From the NCBI GenBank assembly GCA_013152795.1, contig JAADFS010000023.1:1-9169 (forward strand): a stretch of DNA of 9,169 nt. Reading direction: 5' to 3'. Position 1 is the stretch's first letter. Every line of letters starts with the position of its first letter. This stretch comes from Deferribacteres bacterium. GTDB taxonomy: Bacteria > Nitrospirota > Thermodesulfovibrionia > UBA6902. Both the position numbers and the translations under genes were made by a program. Positions 4,722 through 9,169 of the stretch are shown one piece after another. The notes beneath the pieces are model-generated. The model did not search any database. It was not told where the DNA came from and saw nothing but the letters and a program-made list of their open reading frames with translations.

Positions 4722-4738
4722 AGGAGGTATCTGCAGTG
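4722..4738 (+). promoter_or_regulatory. Ribosome binding site that decides a GTG start
   Basis: AGGAGG at 4722-4727 is followed after 8 bases by an in-frame GTG at 4736. The competing ATGs at 4706 and 4709 have AGGAG directly abutting or only 3 bases away, too close for efficient initiation. This favours the GTG as the helicase start. Confidence 0.55.
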
Positions 4739-6571
4739 CTTAAATTTAAAAATATTCTTAAACGGTTTATTGGCAGGTTCAGCAGACCTGAAGAGTTCCC
4801 TCGAAGAATAGAGATCACGGAAGATTACCCGTGCAGTACAGAGCCTGACCCCGATATTCCGTTCCCTATGCTCAATCCATTACAGAGCTGCTTCAGAGAC
4901 TTGTATAGTCCAAAACGCAACTCTGTTGTTGAAAGTGGGACAGGTACCGGTAAAACCGCTCTTACCTATATTGCATCAAGGTATTTTCTCGATGAAGGCA
5001 AAAGGGTTGTTCTTACTGCTCCAACCCGTGAGCTCGTGAAGAACCTGTATGCCGACTCTAAAGGGGTGTGGGGTGCAAAGGTCGTTGGGATGAATACCGG
5101 TTACGACAAGAATGTTGCCGGTAAATACGTGATCGTGACCACCCCTGAGGGATATATAAGTGCAGTGCGGAGCGGAAAGGAGTGGGCTAACGCCGGCCTG
5201 CTGATTGTGGACGAGGCGCATAACCTGCTGGACCCTTCCAGAAGTGGTGAGCTTGATGTTGCCATCGTGATGTTTATCAGGGGAGGGGGGAAGGTGCTTC
5301 TCATGTCAGGCACTTTTCCTAATAAAGATGCAGTGGCTGATCTGCTGAATGCTGATCTGTTTATATCAAGATACAGGTCAACCAGGATCAGCCTGCACGA
5401 GATTCATGTCCCTGACGATATTGATGCTACTGCGGCTCCAAAAACTCCATCCTCCAACCTGATAGTCACTACGGTTGGCCTGGCGTATAACAAGGAGTCG
5501 GTTAGGGTGAAGGTGCTGAAGGATCTCCTGAACAAGCATCAGGGTGAAAGTGTTCTGGTGTTTGTACCTACAAAGGCAGCCGGGTTCTGCTTAAGCGAAT
5601 CCCTGGTTGCCCCTTTTCATTGCGCTGATATTGACGAGGCACATAAGGATAAAATAGTTGCGGATTTCAGAAAGGGGGAGTTAAAAACACTTCTTGCAAC
5701 TAATACCCTGTCTCAAGGAATCAATACCCCTGCTGATGTGGTCATAGTTTGTGGAATCAGACGGGGTATCTATTACCTGGATTTTATGGATGTTGGCCAG
5801 ATGATAGGCCGTGCCGGCAGGGGGAGAGCGGAAGCCACTGCATACGTAATAGGAGACAGGATTGAGCTCTTTCATGCCAAAAAATATGTAATGGCTAAAT
5901 CCCTTCCGCTGCCCGTTGAATCCATGGTTCTTACATTGCTCTCTCTGAACGCTGCCACGAGGGCTGACCTTTATCAGGCCCTGGGAATGACTTTTGCCGC
6001 TACTTACTCAAACAGTCAAAAGATTACAAAAACCGTTGACAGCTACATACGGTTCCTGAAGGCCTGCAATATTCTTGTTGAAAGGGATGGTAAGCTCACC
6101 CTGACAAAAGAGGGGGCCCTGATTTCAAGGTATTACCTCTCTCCAAAGGCATACATGGGCTATATTACACTTGCAAGAAGGCTGGACGGGGTAACTCTTC
6201 CGGATGTTGATAAAGGCTGTATCCTGTTGTCCGGGCTGTTGCCGTTAGGGGGTTACCGGAACTGTCCTGCCAGGTATGAAAAGGATATGTTGATGAAACT
6301 TATACAACTTGAACTGGATAAAACTGTATCTCATACCAAAGCAGGTCTGCTGAAATACTACCTTGACAGACCTTCTGCAATTCCGCCCTTTCTGCCTTAT
6401 CAACTGCGGGATGCTGAACGATGGATCGGAATGCTGAATGATATGTTAAAGTACCGGATTCATCAAACGGCGCCGGGGCTGAACTGGCTGAAAAATACCA
6501 CGATGGCTCTTAAGACTGCTGCTACAAAAGGAAGAAGACGGAACAAGCCGGTCCAGATTTCCTTAATGTAG
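4736..6571 (+). CDS. Superfamily 2 helicase, Ski2/Hel308-like
   Basis: With the GTG start this is a 611-aa ATP-dependent helicase. Motifs appear in order: I GTGTGKT (68-74), Ia APTREL (95-100), Ib TTPE (135-138), II DEAH (159-162), III SGT (191-193), IV VFVPTK (275-280), V ATNTLSQGINTPAD (321-334) and VI QMIGRAGRGR (355-364). DEAH, SGT in motif III, the GINTPA motif V and the IGRAGR motif VI are typical of the Ski2-like group (Hel308, Mtr4, Brr2 relatives). After the motor, a winged-helix-like part (about 385-465, with LTKEGALISRYYLSPKAYMG) also fits that group; the last 120 residues are basic and end KTAATKGRRRNKPVQISLM. Members unwind DNA or RNA 3' to 5'. Here a role in replication-fork restart or recombination beside the clamp is likely, but RNA remodelling is possible. 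Confidence 0.85.
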   Translation: MLKFKNILKRFIGRFSRPEEFPRRIEITEDYPCSTEPDPDIPFPMLNPLQSCFRDLYSPKRNSVVESGTGTGKTALTYIASRYFLDEGKRVVLTAPTRELVKNLYADSKGVWGAKVVGMNTGYDKNVAGKYVIVTTPEGYISAVRSGKEWANAGLLIVDEAHNLLDPSRSGELDVAIVMFIRGGGKVLLMSGTFPNKDAVADLLNADLFISRYRSTRISLHEIHVPDDIDATAAPKTPSSNLIVTTVGLAYNKESVRVKVLKDLLNKHQGESVLVFVPTKAAGFCLSESLVAPFHCADIDEAHKDKIVADFRKGELKTLLATNTLSQGINTPADVVIVCGIRRGIYYLDFMDVGQMIGRAGRGRAEATAYVIGDRIELFHAKKYVMAKSLPLPVESMVLTLLSLNAATRADLYQALGMTFAATYSNSQKITKTVDSYIRFLKACNILVERDGKLTLTKEGALISRYYLSPKAYMGYITLARRLDGVTLPDVDKGCILLSGLLPLGGYRNCPARYEKDMLMKLIQLELDKTVSHTKAGLLKYYLDRPSAIPPFLPYQLRDAERWIGMLNDMLKYRIHQTAPGLNWLKNTTMALKTAATKGRRRNKPVQISLM

Positions 6572-6620
6572 CTGTTGTCTCGTCTAAAACCCCTTGAACT
6601 TCAGAGAAAGGAGATTGCAG

Positions 6621-6800
6621 ATGTGTGAACTGGTCCTTTCTGTTAGCAGCAATGGCAGTGCAGGAAAGGGTTGGGGGAAGGCATACTTCAGGGCTCAACT
6701 TATCAGGGTTATAAGGAAGAGGATCAGGGATTGCGAGTCAAGAAGGATCGAGCCTGAATGTCCTGGTAAGTTGTCAAAACCTCCGCCACTCAGGGATTAA
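6621..6800 (+). CDS. Small basic protein (59 aa), unknown
   Basis: The 59-residue product starts MCELVLSVSSNGSAGKGWGK and continues with a strongly basic helix, AQLIRVIRKRIRDCESRR, then a Pro-rich tail, ECPGKLSKPPPLRD. An upstream in-frame TTG at 6594 exists, but GGAG at 6610-6613 seven bases before the ATG at 6621 supports the shorter form. Basic content and size suggest nucleic-acid binding or a structural adaptor; no domain is recognised. It sits between the helicase and another unknown gene in the same array. Confidence 0.55.
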   Translation: MCELVLSVSSNGSAGKGWGKAYFRAQLIRVIRKRIRDCESRRIEPECPGKLSKPPPLRD

Positions 6801-6877
6801 AGTGTGTGGAATCCAGGTAAGCTGTATGCTGGTAAAGAGTATAAACCCCAGGAGTAATATATATTTAGGAGGGTCCC

Positions 6878-7171
6878 ATGTTAGTGGGAGATTTGAATAA
6901 GCTAAACTCTACTCTAAATGCTCCGCCAGGGACTGAGCACAGGCTGGCCCCGGAGCAACGGCTTCTGCAACAGTTAGTTCTTGATAGTATAGCAGAGTGT
7001 TTGAGTTATAAGGAGAAGGGAGTGATTCCAAACACCTCTGCGGAGGATGCTGAACAGATATATAGGGAGAATATCGGGTTTCTCAGGAAAATAGATGAAC
7101 ACTACCTGAGTTATGCAGGGTTTAAGAAGAAAGACGAAATCCTGGATGTAATTGCTTCCATCCCGGAATAA
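6878..7171 (+). CDS. Hypothetical helical protein (97 aa)
   Basis: The 97-residue product (MLVGDLNKLNSTLNAPPGTE at the start) is probably mainly helical: APEQRLLQQLVLDSIAECLS, then AEDAEQIYRENIGFLRKIDE and a C-terminal KKKDEILDVIASIPE. There are no metal, nucleotide or membrane motifs, and no family is recognised. The start has a strong TAGGAGGG six bases upstream, and the coding sequence ends directly before the dUTPase ribosome binding site (TAAGGAGG), so the two are probably co-expressed. The 77 bases before it contain no clear promoter or other gene. Confidence 0.7.
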   Translation: MLVGDLNKLNSTLNAPPGTEHRLAPEQRLLQQLVLDSIAECLSYKEKGVIPNTSAEDAEQIYRENIGFLRKIDEHYLSYAGFKKKDEILDVIASIPE

Positions 7172-7181
7172 GGAGGTTTGT

Positions 7182-7640
7182 ATGACAGGAACGGTCAGAA
7201 AAAGGGGTTTTGAGGTGGTTTCAGGGTATAAAGACAAGGGGATCGCTCTTCCGAAAAGGAAAACCGCAAAATCGGCTGCTTATGATATCGAGGCAGCCGA
7301 AGATGTAGTGGTCCCGCCGCATGGGCAGGTGAGTATTCCTACGGGCCTAAAGGCTTACATGCAGGATGGCGAATACCTCGGGATTCACATAAGAAGCGGT
7401 ATTTCCTTTAAAAACAGCCTCTCTTTACTTAATGATGAGGGGATTATTGATGCAGATTATTACAATAATCCGGACAATGAGGGGCATATAGTTATCGGAA
7501 TAATGAATCATTCCTCTAAGGCTGTAACGATTAAAAAAGGAGAGAGGATCGCACAGGGAATCTTTAAAAGGTTTCTGTTGGCCGATGGCGACGAGGCTGA
7601 TGCTGAAAGAGTAGGCGGAATAGGGTCAACAGGGGTATAG
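7182..7640 (+). CDS. dut: dUTP diphosphatase (dUTPase)
   Basis: This 152-aa trimeric-type dUTPase splits dUTP into dUMP and diphosphate, keeping uracil out of DNA and supplying dUMP for thymidylate synthesis. All five motifs are present: 1 AAYDIEA (32-38), 2 RSGISFKNS (71-79), 3 GIIDADYYNNPDNEGHI (87-103) with the catalytic Asp at 90, 4 GERIAQGIF (120-128) and 5 RVGGIGSTG (143-151), the Gly-rich lid over the nucleotide. The longer motif 3, YYNNPDNEGH, is the form seen in Firmicutes and their phages. An upstream in-frame TTG at 7152 is possible, but GGAGG at 7172-7176 places the start at the ATG 7182. The gene directly precedes the ribonucleotide reductase, forming a nucleotide-precursor pair. 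Confidence 0.95.
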   Translation: MTGTVRKRGFEVVSGYKDKGIALPKRKTAKSAAYDIEAAEDVVVPPHGQVSIPTGLKAYMQDGEYLGIHIRSGISFKNSLSLLNDEGIIDADYYNNPDNEGHIVIGIMNHSSKAVTIKKGERIAQGIFKRFLLADGDEADAERVGGIGSTGV

Positions 7641-7662
7641 GAAAGAGAGAGGAGGAAATAAA

Positions 7663-9169
7663 GTGTTAGCTGTAGAGGAAATAACAGATGCAGATGATGC
7701 TGATCTGCAGGAAGTAGTTGACTACATCTGGCGCAAAAAGTACAAATACCGGGCAGACGGGTCTCTGGATGATACCAAGTGCAGAGTTGCCAGGACTGCT
7801 GCCTCTGCAGAAGAGGCTCCGGCGGTGTGGGAGGAGAAATTCCGCTGGCTCCTGGATTTCTTTCTTCCAGGTGGCCGTGTCATGAATGCCCTGGGAACTT
7901 CCCGGTCGAAATGTACTGCCATGAATTGTTTTGTTTCCCCTGTAATTGAAGACAGTATGGAGGGGATTTTTTCTGTACTTCACAAAGCAGCCCTTACCAT
8001 GCAGGCTGGCGGCGGAATAGGGTTTGATTTCTCCACTCTCAGGCCTAAAGACGCTCCTGTTTTAGGGGTTGGGTCAACATCTTCAGGCCCTATCTCCTTT
8101 ATGCAGGTATATGATGCTATGTGCAGGACCATATCTTCAAGTGGGCACAGAAGAGGGGCCATGATGGCTGTGATGAGGGTTGACCACCCTGATATTGAAA
8201 GGTTCGTTACGGCCAAAAGAGGGTCTGAGAACGATGCCCTAGTTAATTTCAACCTTTCAGTCCTGATTACGGACAGGTTCATGGAGGCAGTAAAGAACAA
8301 CGGAGAGTGGAGGCTTGTCTTTGGGGGTAAAGTCTACAAAACCGTATCGGCAAGGGCCCTGTGGGATCAGATACTTGCTCATGCCTATGATTATGCCGAA
8401 CCAGGCGTACTCTTTATCGACCGGATCAACAGGCTTAACAACCTTTATTACTGCGAGGAAATTCATGCTACCAATCCATGCGGTGAGCAGCCGTTGCCAC
8501 CAAACGGAGCATGCAACCTCGGCTCCATAAACCTTACCAGGTTCGTAAGGTCCCCTTTCCAAAACCCTGAATTTGATTATGACTTGTTTCATAAGACGAT
8601 AAAGACAGCTGTAAGGTTCCTTGATAACGTGGTAGATGTGGCCCGGCTGCCACTTAAGGAACAAAGGGACGAGGTTGTAAGCAAAAGACGGGTAGGGCTT
8701 GGTATTACCGGGCTTGCCGATATGCTCTGGATGATGGGGATTCAGTACGGCTCTGCGGAGGCCCTTGTGTTTTGCGATGACCTTGCAAGGTTAATGAGAG
8801 ATACTGCATACAGGACCTCTGTCGAACTTGCACAGGAAAAGGGATGTTTTCCCCTGTTTGATCCGAAAAAGTATCTTGCAGGCGAATTTGTCAGGGACCT
8901 GCCTGCAGACATACGGAATGATATGCAGAAATACGGAGTCAGAAACAGTCATCTGCTTTCCATTGCCCCAACAGGCACTACCAGCCTGCTGTGGGGTAAT
9001 ATTTCTTCCGGGATTGAGCCGATCTTTGATCTCGAGGTTAAAAGAGAGATCAAGGATAACGAAGAGATGAAGACTGTACAGGTGAAAGACTATGCCTACT
9101 ACGTCTGGAGGAAGATTAATGGTGATAACAGAGCTCCTGATGTGTTGACTGCACCAAAAATTAACGCCA
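7663..9169 (+). CDS. nrdJ: Class II (adenosylcobalamin-dependent) ribonucleotide reductase, 3' end missing
   Basis: The frame starts at GTG 7663 behind GAGAGGAGG (7647-7655) and stays open to the window edge, giving 502 residues so far. It converts ribonucleotides to deoxyribonucleotides with adenosylcobalamin generating the thiyl radical. Seen in order: MNCFVSP (87-93) with the first redox cysteine C89, AGGGIGFDFS (115-124), SSGPISFM, HRRGAMMA, HPDIERF, NPCGEQPLP (271-279) with N271, C273 and E275 of the active site, NGACNLGSINL, RRVGLGITGLADML and IAPTGTTSLLWGNISSGIEP (434-453). This set matches the bacterial NrdJ type (TIGR02504-like) and not the NrdA or NrdD types; the assignment is by motif memory. 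There is no N-terminal ATP-cone domain. The C-terminal redox cysteines, which would confirm function, are beyond the window. Confidence 0.9.
   Translation, partial: MLAVEEITDADDADLQEVVDYIWRKKYKYRADGSLDDTKCRVARTAASAEEAPAVWEEKFRWLLDFFLPGGRVMNALGTSRSKCTAMNCFVSPVIEDSMEGIFSVLHKAALTMQAGGGIGFDFSTLRPKDAPVLGVGSTSSGPISFMQVYDAMCRTISSSGHRRGAMMAVMRVDHPDIERFVTAKRGSENDALVNFNLSVLITDRFMEAVKNNGEWRLVFGGKVYKTVSARALWDQILAHAYDYAEPGVLFIDRINRLNNLYYCEEIHATNPCGEQPLPPNGACNLGSINLTRFVRSPFQNPEFDYDLFHKTIKTAVRFLDNVVDVARLPLKEQRDEVVSKRRVGLGITGLADMLWMMGIQYGSAEALVFCDDLARLMRDTAYRTSVELAQEKGCFPLFDPKKYLAGEFVRDLPADIRNDMQKYGVRNSHLLSIAPTGTTSLLWGNISSGIEPIFDLEVKREIKDNEEMKTVQVKDYAYYVWRKINGDNRAPDVLTAPKINA

Noticed and set aside
6802..6903. 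GTG-started ORF of about 32 codons before the 97-aa gene
   Set aside because: It lacks a convincing ribosome binding site and overlaps the well-supported start at 6878.
8257..8664. 135-codon minus-strand ORF within the reductase region
   Set aside because: It is antisense to the ribonucleotide reductase, whose motifs are continuous through this stretch.
1..9169. tRNA genes, CRISPR arrays, insertion sequences or inteins
   Set aside because: No cloverleaf, regularly spaced repeat, transposase or intein splice motif was seen; the reductase and helicase motifs are uninterrupted.

Overview
The window reads as part of a large tailed-phage or prophage genome from an anaerobic, Gram-positive (Clostridia/Peptococcaceae-like) host. 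Four things point that way: nearly every gene has a strong AGGAGG-type ribosome binding site; several starts are TTG or GTG; genes are tightly packed and often overlap; and small genes of unknown function surround a replication and nucleotide module. The host group is an inference from these traits and from a class II (B12-dependent) ribonucleotide reductase. No capsid, tail, integrase or terminase gene is visible, so 'phage' rests on gene content and not on a hallmark structural gene.

Bases 1-2800 are an accessory region of small genes. On the + strand lie the 3' tail of an upstream gene, a phage-type 99-aa protein, two cysteine-rich mini-proteins separated by hairpin terminators, two very small ORFs (41 and 35 aa) not caught by a length cutoff, and 97-aa, 71-aa and 92-aa proteins. 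Two genes face the other way: an 82-aa acidic protein (1160-1408) and a 78-aa zinc-ribbon protein (2211-2447). Each has its own sigma-A-like promoter with an inverted repeat in or across the promoter spacer, which suggests independently controlled, moron-like genes.

Bases 2896-9169 are a continuous + strand array. It starts with an unusual sigma factor in which a zinc ribbon sits between region 2 and region 4. A DnaN-type sliding clamp follows and overlaps it by four bases, then a Ski2/Hel308-like superfamily 2 helicase, two small unknown genes, a dUTPase, and a class II ribonucleotide reductase that runs off the right edge. The array would supply transcription redirection (sigma), replication and repair (clamp, helicase) and DNA precursors (dUTPase, reductase). 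Because sigma and clamp are translationally coupled, replication-coupled transcription like the T4 gp55/gp45 system is worth considering. No DNA polymerase is visible in the window.

No tRNA, rRNA, CRISPR array or insertion sequence was seen. No gene-free stretch exceeds 300 bases. The longest, 1409-1604, holds the promoter of the minus-strand gene and a dyad upstream of the next gene, and nothing else that I can identify.
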